Shown: piece by piece, positions 16,313 through 25,665 of the stretch
Position numbering within the stretch: the first letter of the stretch is position 1
Layout: the number at the start of each line of letters is the position of its first letter
From: Coriobacteriaceae bacterium
GTDB lineage: Bacteria; Actinomycetota; Coriobacteriia; Coriobacteriales; Coriobacteriaceae
NCBI GenBank assembly: GCA_030525945.1
Contig: JAUNDT010000002.1
Coordinates: 62,001 to 126,000 of the forward strand
Direction: 5' to 3'
DNA: 64,000 nucleotides
The notes under the pieces: generated by a model
Told to the model about the DNA's origin: nothing
What the model saw: the letters and a program-made list of their open reading frames with translations, nothing else
Databases searched by the model: none
Position numbers and translations under genes: made by a program

Positions 16313-19300
16313 TTACCGCGCGAAGCGCCCCGTTTCGTCCATCGCCATGGCCACGAGGTGCTCGCTGGTGCAGATGTCGGCCTCGCTCGCCTGCCAGCTC
16401 CAGTTGCCCTCGGCCACGCCGGGCACGTTCATGCGCGCGTCGTCGCCCAGGCGCAGGGCATCTTGCAGCTGCATCATAACCACGGTCGCGTTGCTCGCCA
16501 GCGCTGCGCGCAGAATCTCGCTTGCCAGGTAGCGGCTGCCCTCAACGTCGCCGTCCGCGCAGAACGATTTCTGGCAGAAGCCCGCCAGCGTGGACGTGTC
16601 GTGCGTGGAGGTGTAGAGCACGTTGGCCGCGTGCGGGTGGATGCCCTGGCGCACGTCGTAGTCGGCGAACTCGATCACGTCCATGCCGGGGAAACCGCAG
16701 CTCGCCAGCAGGGCGCGCACGCCGGGCGTGAGCAGCCCCAGGTCCTCGGCAATAAGCGGCAGCGGGCCGAACTCCTCAAACGCGCGCTGGAACAGCTCGA
16801 TACCCGGACCCGGCATCCACTGGCCGTCCGCGCCGGTGCCGCCGGCGGGGATGCCAAAGTAGTTGTGGAAGCCCAGGAAGTGGTCGAGGCGCACGCGGTC
16901 GTACAGCTTGAAGCTGCGGCGCAGACGCGCGAGCCACCACACGTAGCCGTCGGCGCGCATGGCGTCCCAGCGATACGTCGGGTTGCCCCATACCTGTCCG
17001 GTGGCCGAGAAGCGGTCCGGCGGCACGCCTGCGATCTCGTAGGGCATGCCGTCTTTGCCCAGGCTGAACATCTCGGGCTCGCTCCAGGCGTCGGCCGAGT
17101 CGTCCGACACGTACATGGGGATGTCGCCGATGATCTGGATGCCGCGCTCGTGCGCGTAGGCGAGCATGTCAGACCACTCGCGCTCAAAGCGGAACTGCAC
17201 GAAGGCGTGGTAGCGCGCGCGATCGGCAAAGCGCGCGTCGGCGAAGATATCCACGGTGTAGCGCTTGAGTTCTGTGGGCCAGGAGTGGCGCGACGTGCCG
17301 CCCATGGCGTCCTTGACGGCCATGAAGGCGCAGTACGGGTCGAGCCAGCTCTCGTTGTCGCGTGCAAAGCGGAAGAACTCTGCGCTGGTAAAGCCACCGT
17401 TGGCCTTGAAGTGCTCGAACGCGCTCTTAAGCTCGCTGGGTGTTTCCTCCAAAAGCGCGGGGTTTCCCGCGAAGGCGGAAGGGCCGGCGTAAGGCGAGCC
17501 GAACGCGTCGGTGGGGTTCACCGGCAGCACCTGCCAATAGCGCATGCCCATGGTGTGCAGGTGGTCGATGAAGCGACGGCACGGGGCGCCGAGCGTTCCG
17601 GGGCGACCGTTGCCCTGCGGGACGGAGGTGATGTGCGCAATCACGCCCGCGCCGTGCTCGAGCGGCTTTTGCAGGCGCTGGGGATGGTGCGAGTACACCA
17701 CGGCCGACCCGAGCGGCCATAGGCGCACCTCGGCGCAGCCGTCCGCGCCGCGCTTGAGGTCTGTGCCCGAGATGACGTCCACCGCGCTGCCGCCCTCCAG
17801 GGGCACGCGCACGGAGCGAGTGTTCGACAGGCTGTGGTTGATCAGGATGCTCGCCGCCTGGCCGTCGGCGCCGCGGCGGCGAATGCACAGTACGTCGTCG
17901 TTGTAGGCGTACGCCTCCATGGTACCGTCGATGAGGAACGGCAGCGCGCGGCGGAGCATGGCGGTGTTGCGCACCATGGTGAGCATGTCGCGGTCGTGCA
18001 CGTCCTCGGGCACGGGCAGCGTGCGGCGGTTGCCCGGGTCGGAGAGGCCCTCGAGCGCGTACTCGTCGCCGTAGTAGATGGACGGCACGCCCGGGAACGT
18101 CATCTGCATGAGCGTGGCAAGCCAGAAGCGGCCCTTGGCGAGGCCCATGGAGTTCTCGTCCAGGCGGAAGCGCCCGCGCTCCTCCTCGGGCAGCTGCGAC
18201 TCGTCCGGGCCGCCGCCCAGCACGGAGGCGATGCGCGGCTTGTCATGGCTGCCCAGCAGGTTGAGGCAGCAGGCGAGGGCTTCGGGCGGGTAGTTTTCGC
18301 GCAGGGTCTCGATGCGCTTAGCGCAACAGTAGGCGCTTTCGCCGCCCACGAGGAAGCCCAGGATCGCGTCGCGCAGGGGGTAGTTCATCGCGGAGTCGAG
18401 CTCGTCGCCCAGCAGGTAGTGGCGCAGCTTGCCGTACGCGAGCTTGTTGGAGGCGTCCTCCCAGACCTCGCCCAGCAACAGGCCATCGGGGCATTCTTCG
18501 AGCATGGCGGCCTTGATGTCGGCGATCAGCTCGTCGGAGAGTTCGTCTGCCACGTCGAGGCGCCAACCGCGGGCGCCGGCGCGCAGCCACGTGCGGACCA
18601 CTCCGTTCTCGCCCAGCAGCAGCTCACGCACGCGCTCGGATTTCTCGTTGAGCGCGGGCATGTTCTCGATGTCCCACCAGGAGTCGTAGGTGCCGTCCTC
18701 GTGCCAGAGATAGGCGTCGTGCCAGGGGGAGTCCTCGTGCTCCCAGGCGCCGGGCTCGGGGTAGTTGCCAAAGCGGTTGAAGTAGATCGAGTCGTCGCCC
18801 GTGTGGTTGAACGCGCCGTCGAGGATGATCGAGATGCCCATGTCGCGCGCTTCGGCGGCTAGGCGGCGGAAGTCCTCTTCCGTTCCGAGCATGGGGTCGA
18901 TTGTGAGGTAGTCGCCCGTGTCGTATCGGTGGTTGCTTTGCGCCTCGAAGATGGGGTTGAGGTAGATGGCCGTGATGCCCATGCTCTTGAGACGCGGCAG
19001 GTCCTCGCGGATGCCCTCGAGCGAGCCGCCGTAAAAATCCCAGCTACGGATGGATTTGTCTTCGTTGCGCTCGTATACCGGGGGCTCGTTCCAGCGCTCG
19101 ACCAGGTGCTTGCCGGGGCCCTTGCGCGGGGTGTTGACCACGGCTTCGGCGCGCTCGCGCCAGGCGGCGTCGCGACGGTAGCGGTCGGGGAAGATCTGGT
19201 ACACGATGCCGCGCTCGTACCAAGAGGGGCGCGTGTCGCGGTGCTTGTACACGGTGACCTGGAAGGACGGGACGTCCGCACGGTCGTAGTAGGCGACGGC

Positions 19301-19609
19301 CTCGCCGCCGGTTGAGCCGTCTTTTGCGCCCACGTGGATTTGCGTGCCGTCGGTGCAGGTTACGCGGAAGCTGTACCACAGGATAGTGGGATGCGGGCAG
19401 TGGAGATCTGCTGCGAGGGTGTTGTTCTCGCCGAGGTGCATGGGGATGAGGGTCTCGCCGTCCTCGTCAGTCCAGGTGCGGACCTCTCCGGTGAGGAAGC
19501 TCGCGTCCGCGTCCTCTACGCGCAGGGACAAATGGACCGTGGTACCGGCGACGACGGCGCCGTACGGGACGCGGAAAGCCGCGTTGCGGGAGTTATGAAT
19601 GAGTCTCAT
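16313..19609 (-). CDS. Bifunctional alpha-amylase/neopullulanase (GH13) - 4-alpha-glucanotransferase (GH77)
   Basis: This 1098-residue protein fuses two alpha-glucan enzymes. After an N-terminal beta-sandwich (~1-120) comes a GH13 barrel with GARGWRLDVADEL (nucleophile Asp), LLGEVWEDAS (acid/base Glu) and LLGSHDKPR (third Asp), then a short beta domain. From ~640 on it is a GH77 amylomaltase: YWQVLPVNPTDAFGSPYAG, VRLDHFLGFHNYFG (nucleophile Asp), LIAEDLG (Glu) and YTSTHDTSTL. It would trim and shuffle maltodextrins released from glycogen or taken up from starch, inside the cell since no signal peptide is seen. ATG 19609 is preferred because a perfect TATAAT overlaps the alternative start at 19651. 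It follows the glg locus in the same direction but has its own promoter. Confidence 0.92.
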   Translation of the reverse strand: MRLIHNSRNAAFRVPYGAVVAGTTVHLSLRVEDADASFLTGEVRTWTDEDGETLIPMHLGENNTLAADLHCPHPTILWYSFRVTCTDGTQIHVGAKDGSTGGEAVAYYDRADVPSFQVTVYKHRDTRPSWYERGIVYQIFPDRYRRDAAWRERAEAVVNTPRKGPGKHLVERWNEPPVYERNEDKSIRSWDFYGGSLEGIREDLPRLKSMGITAIYLNPIFEAQSNHRYDTGDYLTIDPMLGTEEDFRRLAAEARDMGISIILDGAFNHTGDDSIYFNRFGNYPEPGAWEHEDSPWHDAYLWHEDGTYDSWWDIENMPALNEKSERVRELLLGENGVVRTWLRAGARGWRLDVADELSDELIADIKAAMLEECPDGLLLGEVWEDASNKLAYGKLRHYLLGDELDSAMNYPLRDAILGFLVGGESAYCCAKRIETLRENYPPEALACCLNLLGSHDKPRIASVLGGGPDESQLPEEERGRFRLDENSMGLAKGRFWLATLMQMTFPGVPSIYYGDEYALEGLSDPGNRRTLPVPEDVHDRDMLTMVRNTAMLRRALPFLIDGTMEAYAYNDDVLCIRRRGADGQAASILINHSLSNTRSVRVPLEGGSAVDVISGTDLKRGADGCAEVRLWPLGSAVVYSHHPQRLQKPLEHGAGVIAHITSVPQGNGRPGTLGAPCRRFIDHLHTMGMRYWQVLPVNPTDAFGSPYAGPSAFAGNPALLEETPSELKSAFEHFKANGGFTSAEFFRFARDNESWLDPYCAFMAVKDAMGGTSRHSWPTELKRYTVDIFADARFADRARYHAFVQFRFEREWSDMLAYAHERGIQIIGDIPMYVSDDSADAWSEPEMFSLGKDGMPYEIAGVPPDRFSATGQVWGNPTYRWDAMRADGYVWWLARLRRSFKLYDRVRLDHFLGFHNYFGIPAGGTGADGQWMPGPGIELFQRAFEEFGPLPLIAEDLGLLTPGVRALLASCGFPGMDVIEFADYDVRQGIHPHAANVLYTSTHDTSTLAGFCQKSFCADGDVEGSRYLASEILRAALASNATVVMMQLQDALRLGDDARMNVPGVAEGNWSWQASEADICTSEHLVAMAMDETGRFAR

Positions 19610-19649
19610 AGGCGTGCCAATGATGGGAAATGGATAGATGTACCTGCTC

Positions 19650-19678
19650 ATTATACAAGGGGAGGTGGGTTAATTGAA
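19650..19678 (-). promoter_or_regulatory. Promoter of the GH13-GH77 gene
   Basis: On the minus strand TTCAAT (19673-19678) and TATAAT (19650-19655) are separated by 17 bases. The predicted start point near 19643 leaves a ~35-nt leader before ATG 19609 and rules out the upstream ATG. Confidence 0.55.
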
Positions 19679-19855
19679 AAGCGCAGTGCCCGGCGGGCGG
19701 GCACTGCGAACTTGGCGTCCGTCGCCCGGCGGCATGTGCTGCGGGCTCGGCGGCCGTCGCTCGGCGGCGTGTGCGCGGTTGTTTGTGTTCTCTATGGGCT
19801 GTCGTTCCCCATGGCCGCTTCCTCAGTGGGCTGCCGCTCTGCGCTTATTCGCGTT

Positions 19856-19994
19856 CAATTACGCAAATGTGGGGATAAAACGTGAGGCCGTATGGTACCC
19901 AGATGGACGACAAGCCATCTACCTGCGGCCTTATTGGCGATATATGCGTTTATACTCGGTGCGTCGCTGATTTATCCCCACATTTGCGCAATTG
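19856..19994. repeat. 139-base nested inverted repeat (MITE-like)
   Basis: The 24-base ends (19856-19879 and 19971-19994, CAATTACGCAAATGTGGGG... type) are inverted copies with one mismatch. Inside, AGGCCG...AGATGG and CCATCT...CGGCCT form a second stem. No target-site duplication or coding region is visible, so a non-autonomous transposable element is possible but unproven. Confidence 0.6.
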
Positions 19995-20114
19995 GATGCG
20001 ATTGAACGATTGAAAACGCGGTGTGACATGTTTTGGTTGTCGCGGCGATCTGATGGGTTGCCTGTAACGCAATTGAGGATGCATGTATTTACTGCGTCAC
20101 ATGCCGTTATGGCA

Positions 20115-20154
20115 AAACGGGAGGGTTGGAGCTTGGGCTCCAACCCTCCCGTTT
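20115..20154 (-). terminator. Rho-independent terminator of glgA and the glg locus
   Basis: An 18-bp perfect stem (AAACGGGAGGGTTGGAGC with 20137-20154) closes a 4-nt loop; on the minus strand the stem ends in a T-run of four. It lies ~100 bases after the glgA stop. Confidence 0.85.
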
Positions 20155-20252
20155 CATCTCGCACGACGTGTTTACATCTGAGCGTAGTGTCTGACCTTAG
20201 AGGCTATTGTTTGCAGGGGTTTTCAGGTCTGTGCGCCCATGGCTGCCTGCTT

Positions 20253-23120
20253 TTACTTGCGCCTGCCCTTCCGGGTAGCCTTGGGGACCACTTTGGACAC
20301 CAGAGACTCCTTTGGCTTCATATGCGCTGGGGTATGGGACTCTGCAGCGGCGGGCTTGCCGGGTACGACCGGATTGGGAGCCACTGCCGGAGTGACAACG
20401 GGTGCAGCAGCGGGAGTCGCGGCGGGCGCCTTTGCGGGCGCGGGATCCGCAGGGGCGGGATCGGCGGGCGCTGGCGTCGGAGCTGTCTTCGCGTTGGAGC
20501 TGTTTGCCGTCGAGGCGCTCTTCTTCCTCGCGGTCGCCTTCGTCGCAGAGGTGGTCTTGGGCGCGGGTGCCTCACTGGAGGATGGCGTTGCTGCGGGTGC
20601 AGCCTGGGAGACGTCTGCCGTGCGCTCTGCCTCGGTTGCGCTTTTCACCGTCTTCGCTGCAGCGGGCTTTTTGGCCGCTGCAGTCGTCTTGCGAGCGGCG
20701 GTGGACTTGGCTGCGGTCGTCTTCGTCGCGGTCTTCTTGCTGGTCGCGCTTACCTTGGGGGCAGCGTCCGTGTCTGTGGCCTTTTCGGCGGCAGCCGCAG
20801 GAGCCTCTTCGGCTTGTGCATTGGAGGTTGCCTTCTTAGCAGTGTTTGCCATGGGCGTAGCCCTGGTGCTCGTGCTGGCTTTTGGGGCAGCCTCAACCTC
20901 AGCGGATTGAACGGCTGGCTCGGCAGGGGCCGGTGCGGCAGCGGTCTTTTTGACGGCTGCAGTCGTCTTGCGAGCGGCGGGCTTGCGAGTGGTGGTTTTG
21001 GCGGCGGGCTTTGCCGGCTCGCTAGCGGATGCGGCATCCGTGCTAACTGCGGCCTCAGTTGCCGTCTCGACGCTATCCGTCTCTTCACTTGCTGCGTCAG
21101 TCGTCTTTGCCGCAGTAACCTTGGAAGTCTTCTTCGCAGCTGCCGTCTTTGCCGTTGCGGTCTTCGTGGCCTTCTTAGCAGTGGCGCCCTTGGTGGCCTT
21201 GGCGGCAGGTGCGTCGGCTTCGGCATTCGCGGCAGCACCCTCGGCTTTCGCGTCATCGGCGGTTGCCTTAGCTGCGGTCTTGCGCGTCGTGGTGCGCTTG
21301 GTTGCCGGCTTCTTGGCTGCGGTCTTCTTGGCGGGCGCCTCGCCCTCCGTGCCACTGCCGTCTGCCGCGTGCATTTCAGCTGCGGTCGCGCCTCCGTCGG
21401 CTGCTGGCGTATCAGGTGCTACAACGCCGCTGTCAATTTCCGGCGCCTCGGATACGGCCCCGCCGTCGACTGCCGGCGCAGCATCCGTCGCGCCGCTCGC
21501 GCCCGCCTCCGCCTCGCTCGCGGCCACGTTCTCAAGCGGCAGCTGCTCGGTCACCGTCGCAACCTTCTTCGCCCGCGTCCTCGTCGACTTCGCCTTGGGC
21601 TTCGCGGGTGTCTTCTTGGGCGCCGGCGGCTCGGGCAGCGGGATTTCGGGGTGGAGGTTGTGGTACAGCTCCATGTAGGTCTTCGCCGAGCGCGTCCAGC
21701 TAAAGTCGCAGCCCATCGCGTTGTCCACGAGCTTGTTGAACGCGGCACGGTCGTCCCAGAACAGGCGCGCGGCGCGGAACACGGCGTCGCCCATCTCGTC
21801 ACCGTTGAAGTGCGCAAACGAGAAGCCCGTGCCCTCGCCGGTGAACTGGTTGTACGGAGCCACGGTGTCGCTCAGGCCGCCGGTCTCGCGCACGATGGGC
21901 AGGGTGCCGTAGCGCATGGCGATCATCTGCGACAGGCCGCACGGCTCAAAGAGTGACGGCATGAGGAACAGGTCGGCGCCCGCATACATGCGCTGCGAAA
22001 GCGCCGGGTCAAACTGGATGCGAGCAGCCATGGTGCCCGGGTACTTGCCCTCAAAGTAGCGCAGGGCGTTCTCGTACTCGGTGTCGCCGGTGCCGAGCAC
22101 GGCCACCTGCACGCCGCCCGAGAGGATGCGATCGAGCGCGTAGGTCACTAGGTCCATGCCCTTTTGGCGGGTCAGGCGCGTGACCATGACCATGAGCGGG
22201 CGGTCGTCGCGCACCTCAAGCCCCAGTTCGCGCTGCAGCTCGGCCTTGCAGACCGCCTTGCCGGAGCGATCGGCGGCCGTGAAGTTCGCGGCGATGCGCG
22301 GGTCGGTTGCCGGGTCGAACCCCGTGGTGTCGATGCCGTTCACAATGCCCTGCAGGATGGGGGCGCGGCGGCGCAGGATGCCGTCGAGGTGCTCGCCAAA
22401 ATCGGGCGTCTTGATCTCCTCGGCGTAGGTGGGGGAGACGGTGGTGATGGCGTCGGTGTAGTTCAGTGCGCCCTGCATGTAGTTGATGGCGTCGGGGCCG
22501 CAGGTGAGCTGGAACGCGGCGGCGGGGATATGCGCCAGGCCCAGGATGTCGTTCAGGATCTTTGCGGTGAACTGGCCCTGGAACGCGATGTTATGGATGG
22601 AGAACACGCACTTGACGTTCTCGTACAGCGGGAGCCCCTGGTAGAACTCACGCAGGAACACCGGCGCCATGGCGGTGTGCCAGTCGTTGCAGTGCAGCAC
22701 GTCGCAGGCAAAGCCGCCCAGCACGTGGGGCAGGTACTGCAGGGCCTCCACTATGGCCTTGGAGAAGAACGCGAAGCGCTCGCCGTCGTCGAAGAAGCCG
22801 TACGGATAACCGCGGCTAAAGTAGCGCTCGTTGTCGATGAACAGGTAGTCGACCCCGTTGTGAACCAGGCGCTCCAGGCCGCAGTACTCGTTGCGCCAGC
22901 CGAGCGGCACGTAGAAGTCGCACAGGTGCTCCATGCGATCCTTGTACTCCTGGGCAATGGAGTCGTATTTGGGCACGAGCACAACGACCTCGGCGCCCGC
23001 GGCCTTCAGGGCCTGCGGGAGCGAGCCGGCCACGTCGCCCAGGCCGCCCGTCTTTACGAACGGCGCGGCTTCGGCGCTCGCGAACGCGATGTGCATCTTG
23101 GGTGCAGATGTTTCTGACAT
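20253..23120 (-). CDS. glgA: Glycogen synthase (GT5) with long histone-H1-like C-terminal tail
   Basis: GlgA extends alpha-1,4-glucan from ADP-glucose. Residues ~1-495 form a complete GT5 synthase: FVKTGGLGDVAGSLP at the N-terminus (ADP-glucose loop), CDVLHCNDWHTA, and the C-terminal LMPSLFEPCGLSQM. The remaining ~460 residues are a low-complexity tail rich in Ala, Lys, Thr and Pro with repeated AAKKT, TTRKTAA and KKPAA words, acidic patches in the middle and a basic end (KATRKGRRK). Ordinary GlgA is ~480 residues. The frame is continuous from ATG 23120; upstream MMRR... is possible but outside the family. The composition resembles histone H1-like bacterial proteins. It is the last gene of the locus, 141 bases after glgD. 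Confidence 0.93.
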   Translation of the reverse strand: MSETSAPKMHIAFASAEAAPFVKTGGLGDVAGSLPQALKAAGAEVVVLVPKYDSIAQEYKDRMEHLCDFYVPLGWRNEYCGLERLVHNGVDYLFIDNERYFSRGYPYGFFDDGERFAFFSKAIVEALQYLPHVLGGFACDVLHCNDWHTAMAPVFLREFYQGLPLYENVKCVFSIHNIAFQGQFTAKILNDILGLAHIPAAAFQLTCGPDAINYMQGALNYTDAITTVSPTYAEEIKTPDFGEHLDGILRRRAPILQGIVNGIDTTGFDPATDPRIAANFTAADRSGKAVCKAELQRELGLEVRDDRPLMVMVTRLTRQKGMDLVTYALDRILSGGVQVAVLGTGDTEYENALRYFEGKYPGTMAARIQFDPALSQRMYAGADLFLMPSLFEPCGLSQMIAMRYGTLPIVRETGGLSDTVAPYNQFTGEGTGFSFAHFNGDEMGDAVFRAARLFWDDRAAFNKLVDNAMGCDFSWTRSAKTYMELYHNLHPEIPLPEPPAPKKTPAKPKAKSTRTRAKKVATVTEQLPLENVAASEAEAGASGATDAAPAVDGGAVSEAPEIDSGVVAPDTPAADGGATAAEMHAADGSGTEGEAPAKKTAAKKPATKRTTTRKTAAKATADDAKAEGAAANAEADAPAAKATKGATAKKATKTATAKTAAAKKTSKVTAAKTTDAASEETDSVETATEAAVSTDAASASEPAKPAAKTTTRKPAARKTTAAVKKTAAAPAPAEPAVQSAEVEAAPKASTSTRATPMANTAKKATSNAQAEEAPAAAAEKATDTDAAPKVSATSKKTATKTTAAKSTAARKTTAAAKKPAAAKTVKSATEAERTADVSQAAPAATPSSSEAPAPKTTSATKATARKKSASTANSSNAKTAPTPAPADPAPADPAPAKAPAATPAAAPVVTPAVAPNPVVPGKPAAAESHTPAHMKPKESLVSKVVPKATRKGRRK

Positions 23121-23261
23121 GGCTCTCTCAATCTGTCTCACCACCGCCCGCGGCAGGCGCGGGGCGTTGTTTGAAGATGCGCCGCCCGGAATCAGAATCG
23201 GGCGGCGCATCAATCATACTCCTATGGCGCTTGCACGCTCAGGCGGCAGAGCATGGGTCGG

Positions 23262-24371
23262 TTAATTCTCGGACGGCGCCTTGCGGACCGCGAGCGTGTG
23301 GTCGGGCGTGCCGCACACCATGGTGCCCGGCTCGACCACATTGTTCTTGTCCAGGATCGCGTTCTCTACGCGCGCGCCGCGCTTGATCACGCAGCCCTGC
23401 ATGATGATGGAGTTGGACACGTAGGCGCCCTTCTCGACCACCACGTCGCGGGAGAGGATCGAGCCCAGCACGGAGCCGTCGATGCGGCAGCCGGCGGACA
23501 CGAAGGAGTTGCGGGCGTTGGAGTCGCTCGAGTACTTCGCCGGCGGCGTGTCGTGCGCCTTGGTCATGATCGGGCGCTCGTGGGTGAACAGCTGATGCAT
23601 GACGTCCGGGTTCAGCATCTCCATGCTGCGCTCGTAGTAGGTCTTCTCGTTGAACATGCCCACGGCCATGCCCTTGAACTCGTAGGAGCACACGTCAACG
23701 CGGCCGTAGTCGTTCTTGGTTGCCTCGAACACGTCGAGATAGTCCAGGCTGGCGTAGTCGTCGCAGATCTTGAGCAGCAGCTCGCGGTTGATGATGAAGC
23801 AGTCGAGGAACTCGTTGTCGCCGTAGTTGCAGCCGCGCTCGAAGGACTGCACGCGCCCGGCGTCGCCGATGATGAGGCGGCCCACGTCGTCAAGGCTGCG
23901 GTCGCACTTCTTGTAGATCATGGTCACGCCCGCGCCGCTGCGCTCGTGCGCGTCGATGACGTCGGCGATGTTCATGTTGAACACGATGTTCGTGGCGCTC
24001 ATGACCACGTAGGGCTCGGTGGCGCGCTCGAACAGCATGCGGTTGTTGATGATGTCGCGCAGCAGGAAGCGCATGCCCTTCTTGGCGGTGCCGAAGGCGC
24101 TGCCCTGCAGCAGGAACAGGCCGCCCTTCTTGCGGTCGAGCTCCCACTCGCGGCCGGAGCCGAGGTGGTCGACGAGGCTGCGGTAGTTGTTCGGCAGCAC
24201 CACGCCCACCGTGCGGATGCCGGCGTTCATCATGTTGGACAGCGGGAAGTCGATCAGGCGGTAGCGGCCCATGAACGGCACGGACGCCAGCGGACGGTTC
24301 TCGAGCAGGACGCTGTTCTCCTTGCTCGTGTAGTTAGCGGTGATATAGCCGATGGCCTTGCGGTTGATCAT
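23262..24371 (-). CDS. glgD: Glucose-1-phosphate adenylyltransferase regulatory subunit
   Basis: This 369-residue protein is related to GlgC but lacks its Gly-rich nucleotide loop: where GlgC has LAGGQGSRL, GlgD reads YITANYTSKENSVLLENRPL. That is the mark of GlgD, a partner subunit that in Gram-positive bacteria modulates GlgC in a heterotetramer. The nucleotidyltransferase fold (FMGRYRLIDFPLSNM) and left-handed beta-helix C-terminus are kept. Its ATG lies 4 bases after the glgC stop, with AAGGGGG inside the end of glgC, so translation is coupled. Confidence 0.93.
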   Translation of the reverse strand: MINRKAIGYITANYTSKENSVLLENRPLASVPFMGRYRLIDFPLSNMMNAGIRTVGVVLPNNYRSLVDHLGSGREWELDRKKGGLFLLQGSAFGTAKKGMRFLLRDIINNRMLFERATEPYVVMSATNIVFNMNIADVIDAHERSGAGVTMIYKKCDRSLDDVGRLIIGDAGRVQSFERGCNYGDNEFLDCFIINRELLLKICDDYASLDYLDVFEATKNDYGRVDVCSYEFKGMAVGMFNEKTYYERSMEMLNPDVMHQLFTHERPIMTKAHDTPPAKYSSDSNARNSFVSAGCRIDGSVLGSILSRDVVVEKGAYVSNSIIMQGCVIKRGARVENAILDKNNVVEPGTMVCGTPDHTLAVRKAPSEN

Positions 24372-24375
24372 CGGA

Positions 24376-25524
24376 TCATTCCCCCTTCCCGATCACGACG
24401 TCGTTTCCAACGACGGCCGTGTCCTTGGTCATATCGACGCTGCCGAGCTTGACGCCCTCTTCGACCACGGCGTTCTCGCCCAGGATCGCGCGAACCACAT
24501 GCGCGCCGTCCTTCACGATGGCGCCGGGCAGCAGCACGGAGTCCTCAACGATGGCGCGCTCGCCCACGACGCAGTCGGTGGACAGGATGGAGTGGCGCGC
24601 GGAGCCCAGGATGCGGCAGCCGTTGGACACCAGGCAGTCGTCCACGCGGCCATCGGGGCCGATGTAGTGCGGCGGGCGCGTGGAGTCGTTGCTCATGATG
24701 GGGAAGGACTTGTCGAACAGGTCGAACTCGGGGTTCTCGCCCAGCAGGTCCATCGAGGTCTCATGGAAGCTCGCGATGGTGCCGACGTCCTTCCAGAAGC
24801 CGTGGAACTCGTAGGTGAACAGGCGCTTGCCGTCGCCGAGCAGCTTGGGGATGATGTCCTTGCCGAAGTCGTGGCTGCTGCGCTGATCGATGGCGTCCTC
24901 CTCGAGGGCGGCCACGAGCACGTCGGTGGAGAAGATGTAGATGCCCATGGAGGCGAGGTTCGAGTCGGGGACCTCGGGCTTCTCGGTGAACTTCTCGATG
25001 CGGCCGTCGCCGGGATTGGCGGTGATGATGCCAAAGCGGCTGGCCTCCTCCCACGGCACGGGCATGACCGAGACCGTGAGATCGGCGTTGCTGGCGATGT
25101 GGCTCTCGAGCATCTTGCGGTAGTCCATGCGATACAGGTGGTCGCCGGAGAGAATCAAGACGTACTTGGGGTCATGGCTCTTGATGTAGTCGAGATTCTG
25201 CGTAATGGCGTCCGCCGTGCCCACGTACCAGGCGCCGCCGTCCTGCGTGGCGTACGGCGGCAGGATGGACACGCCGGCGCCGTGCTCGGACAGGTCCCAC
25301 GCGCGGCCGGAGCCCACGTACTCGTGCAGCTGGTAGGGGCGGTACTGCGTGAGCACGCCCACGGTGTCGATGCCGGAGTTCGCGCAGTTCGACAAAGAGA
25401 AGTCGATAATGCGGAACTTTCCTCCGAAGCTGACGGCAGGCTTGGCAATCTTTGAGGTAAGAGCCATCAACCTGCTGCCCTGGCCTCCGGCGAGGAGCAT
25501 TGCGATGCATTCTTTCTGTGCCAT
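24376..25524 (-). CDS. glgC: Glucose-1-phosphate adenylyltransferase catalytic subunit
   Basis: GlgC makes ADP-glucose from ATP and glucose-1-phosphate, the committed step of bacterial glycogen synthesis. The 382-residue protein starts [19 protein letters not shown], has [19 protein letters not shown], the substrate-loop Asp in [11 protein letters not shown] and a beta-helix C-terminus. ATG 25524 follows GGGAGAG; a TTG one codon earlier is less likely. It stands between glgP and glgD on the same strand, 141 bases after glgP. Confidence 0.95.
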   Translation of the reverse strand: MAQKECIAMLLAGGQGSRLMALTSKIAKPAVSFGGKFRIIDFSLSNCANSGIDTVGVLTQYRPYQLHEYVGSGRAWDLSEHGAGVSILPPYATQDGGAWYVGTADAITQNLDYIKSHDPKYVLILSGDHLYRMDYRKMLESHIASNADLTVSVMPVPWEEASRFGIITANPGDGRIEKFTEKPEVPDSNLASMGIYIFSTDVLVAALEEDAIDQRSSHDFGKDIIPKLLGDGKRLFTYEFHGFWKDVGTIASFHETSMDLLGENPEFDLFDKSFPIMSNDSTRPPHYIGPDGRVDDCLVSNGCRILGSARHSILSTDCVVGERAIVEDSVLLPGAIVKDGAHVVRAILGENAVVEEGVKLGSVDMTKDTAVVGNDVVIGKGE

Positions 25525-25665
25525 CAAACTCTCCCTAAAATCCGATTGGACCTAACAGATGTATTGCTCGGGACACTCGTGACCGGTGGCGGCGTTCCCG
25601 TGCTGCCGCCACCGTCGCTTGCATGTGAATGGTGCGCGTGTGCTCTCTAGGCGCTCGACCTCCTT

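Larger units (their letters stand above)
19610..20252. other. Intergenic region GH13-GH77 to glgA
   Basis: The 643 bases contain the promoter at 19650-19678, a hairpin CGCAGTGCCCG...CGGGCACTGCG at ~19682-19707, the nested inverted repeat at 19856-19994 and the glgA terminator at 20115-20154. I see no gene. Confidence 0.55.

Noticed and set aside
20253-21645. Separate H1-like gene fused by frameshift to glgA
   Set aside because: The frame is continuous with no internal ribosome binding site at the junction, so a single polypeptide is the simpler reading; a sequence error remains possible.
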